Positions 10,752 to 22,228 of a stretch of DNA of 64,000 bases are shown in pieces. Made by a program: the position numbers and the translations under genes. How positions within the stretch are numbered: position 1 is the stretch's first letter; each line of letters opens with the position of its first letter. Source of the stretch: Takakia lepidozioides. Its lineage: Eukaryota > Streptophyta > Takakiopsida > Takakiales > Takakiaceae. The stretch lies in assembly GCA_030704615.1 (NCBI GenBank), contig CM060734.1, positions 26,660,001 through 26,724,000 of the forward strand, in the 5' to 3' direction. The notes beneath the pieces are model-generated. The model was given only the letters and a program-made list of their open reading frames with translations, did not search any database and was not told the DNA's origin.

Positions 10752-13153
10752 ATGGCCTCGCCCTCCCCGGAGCCCAGCCCTGAGCGTGCGCAAACGAGAG
10801 AGAGAAGTGCGGGAGAGGGAGGATGTGTTGATGGGCAGTTGGCTCCATTCATACAAGGAGAGGGGAAGGGAAGTAGTACGCTGCGGGAGAACGATGCGGC
10901 GCTGTCGCTGATAGAGAAGCTGGATGAAGGGTGGTTCTGGGACAATGTGGTGAGGTTTCCGTGCCAGAGGCCACGCTCCCCCCCGCTTGCTGTTGATGCC
11001 TGCCTCTCGCCATTTCGAAGCATCGAAATGGTGCACCCGCTGAGTGGTGGTGCTTCGGGCCCCGGGGTGATGGTGGCGGGGGAGAGAGACAACCAGCTTC
11101 CTCGCCCTCGATTCGAGCGAAGGCGGCTTTCGGAAGAAGGGGCGGTGCCCCGGTGGCGGCTCCAGGAGGGGGAAGCGCAGCTGCGGTTCTCGGAGATACT
11201 GCGGATTGAGCATCCTTCTTCGGCCGCGAGCGAGTTTTCTTCTCCCAGATCGCTAGTCAGCAATGGAGAGACCACAGACGACGACTTGGTGGTGCAAGCA
11301 GGCCGCCTCACTGACGTAAGAGAAGACGAGGAACTTGAAAACGATGTATTTTGTGTGAAGGTGAGAGCATTCAACTACTTCGCGGAAGGGAAGGCCCGAC
11401 ACGAAGGGCCTTCCCCTACACTTAATTAACCTGGCCTTGTTGCGAGAAGCTGGAACTGGAGGAGTGCTATTGTTCTGTCTAAATAACTGCGTGACAGAGA
11501 CTTTTGTGTTGGCGTCTTACCGAAGTCTGTTGGACAGTTGTAGTGACAGTCAAGCTCAAGGGAACAGACGTATTGTAGTTGACACAGAGGAATGGAGGGA
11601 TGGAAGGCCCTGAGGGCGCTGGAATTGCTTGCCTTCTAGTCCGTTGCCATCGTCCTCTCTCTCTGCGTAGAAATTGCTAAACCTAGTAGATTGTTTGTGC
11701 TCAGCTTATTGCTGGGCTTCATCGTCTTTTCCAGCTTACTGTCGGTGGTCAGGAAATGACCATGAAGCTCTCCTTTGTCATTAATGTCTCCCCTGAATTC
11801 ATCTGGACTCAAAGGCATGTCTGGAAGCACCAAGTGCGTTTTTTGGTTAACATCTTCACAGGCTAAAAGTGGACAAGATGTCTGCTCTGCTCGGTGACTG
11901 GCCTGGCTGAAAGCATGTAGACAATGTTCGCAGTGGGAAACTTGCAGGACTTTCTTTAGCAAATCACTGAGAAAACTGGAGTCAGCTTGGCCAAGTTTGA
12001 GAGTCTGGGCTAGTGTAGTGAGGGTATGACCCTTACCTTTCTGAAGCCTGGTTGAGACCCCCTGATCTCACTTTTTCTAAGAATGGTGCAGCTTGGAACT
12101 GGTTTTGAATCTGATTGGGAATGCACAATTTAAGAAGTTTGACTGCCCTCTTGAATCCCATCTTCAGTTTATCTCAGTTTTTTGAACTCCTCATGGGAAT
12201 CTGGTATGTCAGAACCCATGGTAAATGGATGAAGAAACCAAAGATCGCCTCTCACATACTCCCATTCATAACCTCAAATTGTGATGCACACTGCAGATAG
12301 AATGTAGATTTAGTCCCCGCAGCTTGTTTTGGCACTTCGTTAATGGAGCGTCGCAATGTGTACTAACCACTGGTCCATCCATCGGAAAATGCACTGGCAG
12401 GCAGGTATCCCATATGATTGAGAGCATCATGAGCCTGCAATATATGTAAGTGTGTTATATTCAATGACACCAACTACACTGACCTCTTCATTCATTTAAT
12501 AGAAGAAGACTCTTGCTGAAGCAACTGCAACTTATGGTGTCACGTCACCTTCTCCTGAAAGACATTGAAGGTAACCATTCTGGGGTCAGGTATCTGTTGG
12601 CTCAGTTGCTACTATATTGCTGGCCTCATTGGTTTTGCAGAAATGCCTTACATGTGTTGGTGCTAACATCTACATTGTTGTGTCCATGGAACAGATTCAA
12701 CCACTAACTGTCAATAGGCCATCCAAACTGGGAATTGTAGACTCTAGGATGCAGTTACGAGTGCCGTTTGGTGAAAGCAAGACCGAGATCCAACCCACAA
12801 GGAGGAGAAGATTGAAGGGCACCAAGAGCCTCACTGATCTGGAGTATGATGAGTTGAGGGGATGTATGGACTTGGGTTTCCGTGTCAGCAAGGATGACTT
12901 AACCCCACAGGTGAATAGCATGCTCCCAAGATTGAAGCGTTATAGCTCAGAAGATGGTGCCCTGAAGAATTACGGAGAGAATTCACCTCGCCCAAGGGTT
13001 CATTCCCCTAGGCCAGGAATGTGGATTCGGCGACCTGACTCTCCCCTCCTGAACTGGCAGATGCCTGCCCCAAATGAGCAGGGTGTAGATATGAAGTCCC
13101 ATTTAAAATTCTGGGCTCAAGCAGTGGCTTTAACAGTGCGTGCAGGATGCTAA
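10752..13153 (+). CDS. DUF1685-family plant protein, two exons
   Basis: Exon 1 is 10752-11360 (203 codons) and ends at AAG|GTGAGAGC. Exon 2 begins after TTTTGCAG at 12641 and runs to the TAA at 13151. Both junctions are phase 0, so the frame joins cleanly; extra exons inside the 1.28-kb intron are possible. Exon 1 carries LIEKLDEGWFWDNVV, like the 'LFDs.WF' block near the N-terminus of the family. Exon 2 carries the core TDLEYDELRGCMDLGFRVS ... LPRLKRY and the end HLKFWAQAVALTVRAG, matching the conserved 'LtDeDleELKGCieLGF' and 'lrhWAQAVAcsVR' of DUF1685. Molecular function of the family is unknown. It is the one gene here that looks like an intact host gene. The start is the first ATG of the open frame. 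Confidence 0.8.
11361..12640 (+). other. intron of the DUF1685 gene
   Basis: Inferred intron of 1280 bp with GT donor (GTGAGAGC) and AG acceptor (TTTTGCAG), phase 0. No coding segment inside it is recognisable. An alternative acceptor at GAACAG (near 12694) would also keep the frame and would remove 18 codons. Confidence 0.6.
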
Positions 13154-13184
13154 ACACTCGACAGTTGTTGAGTAGGTGGATAAA

Positions 13185-13396
13185 TAAGAGAAGGGGAAGT
13201 CTTCGGAAGCTGAGTAGTTAGGAACGGCAGCAGCAGGTGCCATTTGAGGTGGATTAGATTGGGCAGGCAGGCAGTTTGCTAGTGGATATGTAAGAGAAGG
13301 GGACGTCTTTGGAAGCTGAGTAGTTAGGAACGGCAGCAGCAGGTGCCATTTAAGGTGGATTAGATTGGGCAGGCAGGCAGTTTGCTAGTGGAGTCT
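13185..13396 (+). repeat. 106-bp tandem duplication
   Basis: Two adjacent copies (13185-13290 and 13291-13396) of a unit that starts TAAGAGAAGGGGA and ends near CAGTTTGCTAGTGGA. Only a few substitutions differ between them, so the duplication is fairly recent. It lies just downstream of the DUF1685 stop codon and is probably in its 3' untranslated region. Confidence 0.9.
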
Positions 13397-16300
13397 GCAG
13401 TCGGACTCAGTGCTGGAGCTATGCCAGGTAGCAATTATTTAGTGAATGAATTACCCCTCAGAAAGGGGAGTGAAAGAAGTACAGTGAGGCATGGCACCAA
13501 GATGCAGAGCTTTGTAAGAGTGCTGCCAGGTGGCAACACTGGTTGATCAGTTCACAAGGAATTGAGATTGACCGGTTTCCTGGTACAGGTGCTAAAGAGT
13601 TCGATCAGGTGTGACCTTCGGTCATTGTTGAAAGGTACTGTTTTCTGCACCCATCGGCAGCCCACTGGGATGGGGACATAATCCCTGCCAGCGTAGGGTC
13701 ACCAGCGGACTAGCTTGTTTCTGGTTTCTTAAACCAATGAAGCATGGTCTCCAAAATGGGAAAGGCCACGCGGAGGGAGGGCCAACAAGTGCAGGGGTAT
13801 TATGCTCCAGCTTTGGTCGTTTGTTCAATCCGGAGGTTCCATAGTTGTTCAAATAAGTGTGTAGACAATGCCATTCTTGGGATTGTGACTTGATTGCTGA
13901 ATTTTGACCTCGAACGACCCTGATCAATTTATTTCTCAAGTCTTCGAGTCATTTGTAAAGACCACCAGGGTTGACTGCTGACACTAGGTATGTTTCTGCA
14001 GGGCCCCTGTCTCAGTTGCATGTATATTGAGATCATTTTCATTGACCAATTGTGCAATTTTTATCTTGAATAAGGCAACAACTTGTGATGGATGCTCAGG
14101 ACTTCCATGTGCACTGGCTATCTTTGAAGCTGTGGATTTGTCAGTGGCAGTTATGTGAACATTTTCTTTGTTATTCTGCCTGACTCGCTACCCAGTGAAA
14201 CACCTTGTCTTCAGGACCAGCTTCATCTAGAAGATGATGCCCGGTGTAAGGAGGTAAGCTGGTATCTGTACATGGATATCTTCTACCCCTCATCCCTCAT
14301 ACTTCGAATCCAAGCTGGACACTTGACTCATATAATGCACCACTAAGGCATGAGTAAGGTAGATGACCCAATTCAGACCACATTGTAAAACGGACTCCTA
14401 TAAATGTGCATGAAACAAATAGTCGCAGGACCTAGAACAGTCCATCCACAAGAGATCAAGTAGTGGCCAAAAAGTACATAGTGAGGAAGCACCTGGTCCC
14501 ATGAGTACAGTCCATTCTTGCTATAGCAATTAGCCAAATCTATCGCATTAAGGCACATTTGCACACCTAAACTGTTACAATAAGAAAGTAATTGGTTCAA
14601 TTTCATAAGCAGAATCATTAATTACGACCCATGCTCGCGGCTCATGTTCCCCTTACACTACAAACGACATTCACGTAAGTAAATGATCCTAGTCATAGTG
14701 AAACTTTCAACTACTTTGTCCAAAAATAATGAGAATTCAAATTAAGGTTATCTATGCAATGCTAACATGGAGTTGCAGTGTACTTGCATGCAGTAGAGCC
14801 CCTCTGCACGTTTTCTGGGGCCACAAGTGTACACGAAGACAGGGAAAGAAAGACATATGAAAAACTTAAATACAAGAAGAAAACTAGCATGCAAGGTGGA
14901 AAGGTATTGAAAGTGCTTACAAAACTGGGTAAGTGTTTGTAGGTGATACTCCCGGTTTACGTCCCCCCCAAGGCCGAGCCCCTTCATGCGCTCTGCATTC
15001 CGAATCACATTCCGCTATCGCATGAGCTCATACTCTGTGAGGACTTCTCCCTCAGTTGATAACTGGCCGCTACCATGAACGACCTTCTGAGCTCCTTCCA
15101 CTCCTCTGCTACTCATGAAGGCACAACCGCTATGAGGTGTGGTGGAGAGAGGCTTCATCTCACCCCAAGGAAACAAGCTATGGCACCCACGCCTGCTGCG
15201 TAGGAGGGACGTCCAGCGCATCCCCTACCCCCCACATAATCCTCTCTATTGTACATCACTTGTATTGTACTAGGTGTTTTTGTCTGGAGGGCCTTGATTT
15301 GTGTATGCAGGACTCGTGAGAATGTGGGGACAGCACAAGGTTTGGGCAGAAGGTTTGTGATGAGATGTTAGGTGTGGGTAGAAGGTTGCTGCAAATTCAA
15401 TGGCGCTATCATACATGTAACCTGCAGCTGAGAGGTGGGATGATAAAGCACCAATGGAGGATAAGTGATGGATTGACAGAGGTGCAAGGAAGGAGCCAGG
15501 TCACATGTGCAATGAGGTAGGCGTACAATGCAATGGTCCTCCATGTTGTTGTACAACAATCCGCAAATAAGGTAAGAAATGTCGAGCTTGCCTGTCCACA
15601 ATGAATTGGTATTCGTCATCATCATCATCTCTCTCTCCAACGTATGTTTCAATCCACATGGAATCGTAGGTAATATTGGGCTTGAAATTTGGCCATCTCG
15701 GATGATGGCACACCGCGTCATAGTTCCAGGGCTACCTCAGGAGTCAGAGCCCCGCCTTTACATTGTAATTTCTTTTTTTTGTCAAAGTACATAGTTGCAA
15801 GGCTCCCTTAAAGCCCTGCCTCTCCCTTTTAAATTTTCCTAAGGAGGTGGGCCTTACTCAAAGCTCTGCCTTTGTTCTATTATGTTCTGTTTCATGAATT
15901 TTCAATTCACATAGTTGCAGGGCTCCCTTAGAGCCCTACCTCTCCTTTGTATGTTTTCATACGTAGTCGTTATTTAGAGCTGTGCCATAGCAATGTGTGT
16001 TTTTTATTTTTTTCTTGTTTTTTTTTCTCACCTTGTAAAGTACCAAGTCATTTCACTTCGTTTGTTTTGGAGACCACCCTGACTTTGGAAAGATGAGAGG
16101 CCTTCTAACCCCCCTCTCTGAGAAATAAATGGCAGGATTGTATGTGGCCAATTGAGCCTCTGACAAGATCACTCAACTCACTGAGAACGCATATCTTTGC
16201 CGCTCAGGTTTGGTATGTATAAATTCTCTCTTTCCCTGCAAGACCCAGGTCAAACATTGCAATTGAATTCATGTTTATATGACCTAGAACTTCTAATGAC

Positions 16301-16655
16301 TTACCAATGAGGGGTCCATCTCTCTCCTTCCCTCCCTCCTTGTTGAACAGTGAACTACTGGTAGTACAGTCTCAACTGAAGGTAGAGGGCTCCCTCCTCT
16401 CTTGTGCGAAGTCAAAACCAGCCCTAAAATCAACAATCAATTCCATCTGAAATCATGTACAGCTTTGCTTGTAAGGAAAATATTATTCGCCTTTGAAATG
16501 CTCTTTGAAGGAGCCTTCCAGTTATGTTGAGTTTGAAAGCATTTGGACATTGCTGGATTAGTATAGTGATGGGGTGTGGTTCCTTGTGAGTGTGGCAGGC
16601 AGCTGATACACAGCCGGTGTTGGATTATGTCCGGTACTTCCTCAGTCAACACACG
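13397..16655. other. intergenic with a diverged tandem repeat, no gene recognised
   Basis: About 3.2 kb. I recognise no coding family. A diverged tandem repeat built around CATAGTTGCAGGGCTCCC and AGAGCCCTACCTCTCC occurs three times between 15718 and 15965. Long T-runs lie near 15770 and 16000. Short open frames here lack motifs. Confidence 0.5.
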
Positions 16656-17031
16656 TGTCAAGATATTTTACCACTAGTGTGAAAGTAGCTAGGAAATAGT
16701 TAGTTTTGATAGATCGACATTTGGGATTGACCCAAGTGTCAATCCAGGGGCCAATATATGTTTGGGCACCTGGCATGGTTATCTTCACGGCAGATCGCGG
16801 TGGGCTCATCTTTCTCGAGTTGAGCCTCACTACATCTAGCTATGGCGTCGTAGTGTGGATTCCCCATGGCGTGGGGTGTACTTGGCTCGACTTAATATAT
16901 GAGTGATGTTTTCATGTGCAAGTGTGTGAGCTTGAGAGAGCTTGTGTACTTGTATCCTTCCTTCTTTATCACTCGAGAAAGATCAGCTCGAGTCTGTGAG
17001 TGCCAGGTTCGAGTTAGTTGTAGCACTTGTG
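16656..17031 (+). repeat. 5' LTR of methyltransferase gypsy element, copy A
   Basis: About 376 bp beginning TGTCAAGATATTTTACC and ending, by similarity with the reversed copy at 7222-7598, near GTAGCACTTGTG. The 31354-31680 copy is the same repeat in the same orientation. I see no canonical initiator-Met tRNA primer site directly after it. Either the true LTR end is a little different or another primer is used. Confidence 0.75.
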
Positions 17032-18935
17032 TTTTCAGATCATGAAAAGCGGTTCAGCCTAGAGTGCAGGGATCCGTGCATGAGCCTATCCAAAGCGGAT
17101 AAGATGCGCAGGCGAACAGGTTGCAGGTTTGCAATGGATAGAGAGGCGGGCATGGTAGCCTATGGTGAAGAACGGCATTGCATAGCTCAACGCTATGGCA
17201 ACCGAGTTTGCTAGTGCGAAGCGGATGAGATGTTGGCTACGAGTGGACAAACTGGTGGTCGTCTTCTTCAGATGCAAGCCGAGTTGAGGAGCTGCAGAGA
17301 TGTGGGTTGCGTGTGGGATAGCCGTTCTGGCGTTGCAGATTGGAGATGATATGATCGGCTCCATGTATTTCTGGCCCGAAATCAGTTGTTGCGGGTAAAT
17401 GAGGAACAGCCGGACAGTGGAGCTGTGAGGATGCTAGATGCAAGTCACAGCTAGTGGGAGCTCCAACTTCAAGCTCATGAGGAGATATGAGTGAAGAGAG
17501 AGGGCTAGTTCTTCTTTTGTGCAAATCAATGCACTTGTGAAGCATGTGCTTGAGTTAGAAGTTTCAATCTGAAACTCTAGCACTAGGGCTCTTGGAGTGG
17601 CAAGAGCGGGGCTGGAAGGGCAGCAACGAGGCGCCCTAGAGCCAGGGGATATGCATGAGAAGTGCAGGTGCACCAAGTTTGTAAAGATGTGTATTTTCAT
17701 ATTCGTTTTGGGAGCTTCATGAAGAAATGGAGCTTTGTGGGCAGCATATGCTGGCTTGTTGAGTTTAGGGTGCCTCTGGTGGGCCGTGAGAGCCCAAGAG
17801 AGCATGGCAGCAGGTCTGATGGCTTTACTGAAGCCATAGCTCATCAACAGCAGGTGCAGGAGCAAACCCCAGCTCGGGGAGAGCTCGAGAACGCATGGGA
17901 ACTCGTGGGGAGTTCCAGGGAACGCAGTGAATAGTGGCCGTGGTCATGGCCGTGATGGGCCGTGGGGGGCGATCACGAGGGGATACCAACGAGCCCAGGC
18001 AGTGGGACCCGCTGACCGTGATCGTGGGAAGCCGTGGCGCGGACACCACGGGTAGGCACGGTGGACCAGATCGTGGGAATGGCAGGCCGTGAAGGCTCGT
18101 GGGCGTGGTACCACAGGGTATCACGGGGCAGCCCGTGCCATTGAGCGCCTAGGGTTGGGCCGTGAGGAGTCGTGGCGGTTAGAGCCACGGAAGGCTGCGA
18201 ACAGGCAGAGTGAAAAATAAAAATAAAAAAATTCACTCGTTTCGTGGGACCTGATGGGAAGGCTGGGCTCTGAAGAACAACGGTTTTGAGCTAGCTGATC
18301 CGGCAGAAAAGTGCCTCCCTGTTGCATTTTTACAAAGGGGGTTACCTCCCTGTAGGTAATCTTTTGGGGTTTTCAGTCCAGTTCTTAACTATGGGGGAGA
18401 CCAGCCTGCAGGTAATTCCTTTGGACAGAATGTTGTTTGGGGCCTATATGTACCTCTTTGCTCCATTTTTTAACTTCAGCGAATGGCGTGGTTTCCTGCG
18501 AGGTGGTTCCATTCTGAGGAATGGCTGGTGGACATAAGGAGCACTGGCGGACCTTGGAGGGGCTTGCATGGGGCCTTGGAGGCCAAGTTTTATAAGCTCA
18601 TGGAGGGCACTTTGAGGAGTGTCTACAGGATGCTCCCCGTGGTCATGCAAGTGAGAGAAGAGAGAAAAAATAGGGTGTTGGGATGAGAGCGTGCTGGGGA
18701 TAGGCATTGCTTTAGCTTCCCTTCCTCATAGCTTTCCACCTTCTCTGTAGGCTGAGACCTTTCCGTCGGTGGAAGCAAGAGTCAGTACGGGTTTGGGCTG
18801 GGTTGCAGGAGCGACACTGTGGAGAGATTTTTGGTGTGGGGGAGTTGTTGTTTTCATTCTTGTGTTTGGATCCCCTCCACACCTGCATGCTTGATTGTGC
18901 GCCATGCTAGTTTTGTGTGGGCGCTTGTTTTTATA
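17032..18935 (+). other. leader region of copy A
   Basis: Non-coding leader between LTR and gag. The part from about 18565 is homologous to copy B from about 25160 (the shared stretch around GTCATGCAAGTGAG is easy to see). The part near 17930-18180 is rich in CGTG/GGCCGTG words and may correspond to the much-expanded GGGCTGTGA minisatellite before copy B. No ORF here is supported. Confidence 0.5.
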
Positions 18936-19149
18936 GGTGGTTGACTCGGGCTTGATCGCCGATCCGACCCTAGAGCATGCTGTCGATGGTGAGGCTGAGT
19001 TGATGACCAGTCAGACCATCTTTGTTTCTCCTGTGGTGAGGTTGGAGGTGATGACCAGCCAACCATGGGAGTGTCTGCGGTGGATGCAGGTGCAGGTGCA
19101 GGCTATGTTCCAAACCATAAGCCGCATCAGGTTCTCTACCCGGTTACCT

Positions 19150-20600
19150 TGTGGAGAGGGGGGTTAGGGACATGTTCATGACCGGTTGAGTGTCAGTTGC
19201 AACACGGAGGTGCCACTAGTTGTGGGAAAGTGATGGTACGAGCACTAGCGATACTAGTGGGTACACGAGACGAGGTGTGCGGTTTAGGCCACCTTCACCT
19301 CTTGTGTCTTCTACGGAAGGTTCTGATTCAGATTGTGAATCAGGATGACTCACACCGGCGGTGCAAGTTGTTTCCTTGTCATTGTTGTGGGACACAATGG
19401 AGGAGATGTATGGAGCCACCAGGGTGCCACGTAGGTATTCTGGGGCGGTGGGCACCATCGAGTTGGACGATTTCATCCAAGAGCTTGATAGTTGGTGTGA
19501 CTTGCAGCAAATGCGCAATCCACAACTGTTTACGCCTTTTATGGCATGGAAGGGGCTGTTTTAGCACCTTGAGGGGCCGCCCAGGATGATTACCGTGAGT
19601 TTAGGCGGAGGCACAATGTTAAGATCGAGGAGTGGAGGATGTACTGGTCACCCGACTATGTCTCTATCACTAGAGGCACAATGGCAGCAGCCACACCGGC
19701 AGCTTCCACAAGCAGCAGTGGGACTAGTGGTACAGATGCTTAGACGTCCACCCAAGCTACTGTTGCACCAGCACCAGTGGCTGTGCCTGCCTTCAATCCT
19801 GTTGTGGAGCTCTTTGAAGAGTTGAGAACTACCAAGGGGTAAGGACAGAGAAGTTGAGGAGCTTGCAAGAGTTCCAGAAGAAGCCTACTGAGAGCTTGAG
19901 GGAGGCCTTTACTCGCATGAGGCGCTTGATTAATGTAACCAAGGGTTACGGGCTCAAGCAGTCCAATTCTGGTATGGGATATTTTGACAAGGAGCTGAGG
20001 AGAAGGGTGCGGGATGCAACTCTCCTACAAGCGCCAACCCACCTTAGCAAATGTGTTTTTGCTGGCAGAGCGGATAGAGCTCAACATGGTGGAGGAAACG
20101 AGTGGTCATGGTGGGATTTGCTAAGGAGGCACAACACGGGGTAGTGGTACTCTAGCCAGCCACTACCTCACGTGCTCAAGGCAACAAGGGGGCTCAGTTG
20201 AAGCCTAGGGAAGGACAGAGGACCTCAGATTTAGTGGGGGTCTCTCCCTTCATTTGCAGCCAACAACGGCGGATGTGTTGTGTTGGACATGTGGACCCCA
20301 TGTCAAGAAGGATTGCCCAGGGAGGCAATGGGTTGGCAACCGGCACACAGCCTGCACAGTTGCAGTGTGGGCATTGTGGCAAGTACGGGCATGGAAGACC
20401 CAGTGCTATGGTTTGCATCCTGAGTTGCGCCCAGGCCCAGTTCCAAGGAAACAATGGTGGCCGGGGCAAGGTGGAGCAGAGCCCAGAGAGGACGAGGTGG
20501 CTAGGCCACGAGGTGCAGGCCAAGGGCAAGCTCAACTGGCCAAGGATGTGGAGATCACGGTGGTGACCAAGGCATGGCCACCGCTTTAGCAGCTAGAGCA
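19150..20600 (+). pseudogene. gag of copy A (degraded)
   Basis: Homologous to the better preserved gag of copy B at 25811-27490, but split over several frames. Both zinc knuckles are still visible: CW.C...HVKKDC near 20279 and CGHCGKYGHG near 20366, the second followed by altered residues. A TAG at 19562-19564 stands where copy B has CAG (26183-26185). Gag would form the particle and bind RNA; this copy cannot. Confidence 0.8.
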
Positions 20601-20689
20601 GAGGCTTGCTGCCATGGCACAGCTCAGGTGGTACCGGCTCCAAGGTCAGATGGTCCATCTCCTGCTCTTGAGGGAGGAGACATGGGAGG

Positions 20690-20960
20690 CATGGATTCTG
20701 TGCGGGGCAGCACTATGTCACTACCACTATGGGTAGGACACCACTACCACTAGTGAGGGGTGCCACTACCACTACCACTACCACTATATGCGGGCCACCA
20801 CTACCACTATATGCGGGCCACCACTACCACTAGTGAGGGGTGTCACTGCCACTATCACTATGGGGGGGGGGGGGGGGGGGGGGGGCATCACTACCACTAG
20901 TGCAAGGCAGCACTACCACCACCACTATGTCGGGGGCAGCACTACCACTAGTGCAGGTGG
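20690..20960 (+). repeat. (ACCACT)n expansion inside copy A, with poly-G tract
   Basis: Repeated CCACTACCACTA words, interrupted by GTGAGGGGTG and ATGCGGGCC, and a G-run at about 20862-20886. In copy B the corresponding place holds one short seed (CACTACCACTAGTGCAGG, near 27377). The array is therefore an expansion specific to copy A. Confidence 0.85.
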
Positions 20961-20999
20961 AGTCTGCTGCTGCCGTGACTCGAGGAGCAGCATAAGTTC

Positions 21000-22222
21000 C
21001 TGAGCCACGAGGTGCAGAGGTGGAGTTGGATCCACAACGAGGGGAGGCAAGCCGTCAAGCCATGCGTCCTCAGTCATTCACATTGGCGGAGACAGTGTCA
21101 ACGCCATCCATGGCACCTAGTTCTCGCCCGACTGTTACCTAGGCGGAGGTTACTATGCCATTGGGGAGAGCTACACGGGCAGCACCACTACCTAGTGTTG
21201 CCAAGGCTACGGCAGCTAGTATGCTGCTGGGGGCGGCCCAGCAGTACCCTGAGTTGTTGCCAGTGTCTGCAGTTTGTGGATATCATCAGGCCTTGCCAAC
21301 AGACATTTCTTTGCTGGGGGTGCAGGATTTGGAGCGGGTTGGCTCCATTGATTTGGTAGTGGCAGGTTGGCCCTGCCAAAGGCATTCATCAGCCGGGCAT
21401 GGCAATGGATTGCGAGACTCGAGGTCGGGTTTGTTTTGGGAGACGGTGCGGGTTTTGCGCCACTTACAGCTTCATCAAGCTGTATCTCCAGCATACATCT
21501 TGGAGAATGTGCCACTGATGAGCAATTCTCAGGCCAGGGTGATGGCTAGTGTGCATCAAGTCCGGTCGTCGTGGCTTGGGTCAGCAGTGTTGCTGGATGC
21601 AACTGCAGTGGGGTCACGGGCTCATCATCCACGGCTATGGTGGACTAATTTGATGCCACCCGCACTACTCAAGCGTGCATTTGATGGGGTGCAGCGGCCA
21701 ACACACCTCACAGTGGATAGCATTTTGGACACAGGGAGGCAGTCTCAGCGTATGAGACACGATGACCGTTCGCCTTTGGCAGTGGTCAACAAGGTGGGTC
21801 AACCACGAGCAGCACTACCTACACTGCTCAGCTTCCAGGATCGCATGCTTTCCGGGATAGTGGACTTGGCCTCATGTGGGATGCTCAGTTGCAGCAGTTA
21901 GTGGAGCTTAATGTTGACGAGCGTGAGCGGGCGATAGTTTTTTCCACTGGGACCACGGCGGTGCCTTCTCTTTCTGAGGCATCACGTCGTCAGGTGTTGG
22001 GGCAAGCGATGGATCTCAATTGCTTGACATGGATTATCAGCTTGGCTATGGCTGAGCTACGTAGAGTGCGGAGTGCACTTCCCTTGATGGTCTCTCTGCC
22101 TACCGAGACGGTACAGGCAATGAGTGGGGGCGAGCCGGTGAGGATGAGGCCTCATTCTGCAGGATGAGGCCTTGTCATTGACAGAGCAGGCAGTGGTCAC
22201 TGCTCAAGAGGTTGTAGCATAG
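21000..22222 (+). pseudogene. C5 cytosine methyltransferase of copy A, lacking motif I
   Basis: Open from 21155 to 21901, then shifted. It keeps the catalytic block DLVVAGWPCQRHSSAG (Cys codon 21374-21376), the motif VI Glu-Asn-Val (YILENVPL) and a motif VIII-like LWWTNLM. The segment with motif I and motif II (SAM binding), present in copy B at 27900-28015, is deleted here: the frame passes from a Thr/Ala-rich stretch straight to QQYPELLPVSAV. Copy A therefore cannot bind SAM in the normal way. The frame ends at a TAG at 22220-22222 that is also present in copy B. Confidence 0.85.
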
Positions 22223-22228
22223 CAACCA
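22220..22228 (+). promoter_or_regulatory. candidate stop-codon readthrough site, copy A (TAG CAA CCA)
   Basis: TAG followed by CAACCA fits the UAG-CAR-YYA context known from plant viral type I readthrough signals. It separates the gag-methyltransferase frame from an RT frame in the same phase. The same nine bases stand at the equivalent place in copy B. Readthrough itself is inference. Confidence 0.5.

Noticed and set aside
10632-11374. Minus-strand ORFs of 193 and 239 codons opposite exon 1 of the DUF1685 gene
   Set aside because: They are shadows of the GC-rich plus-strand exon; the plus strand carries the conserved family motifs.
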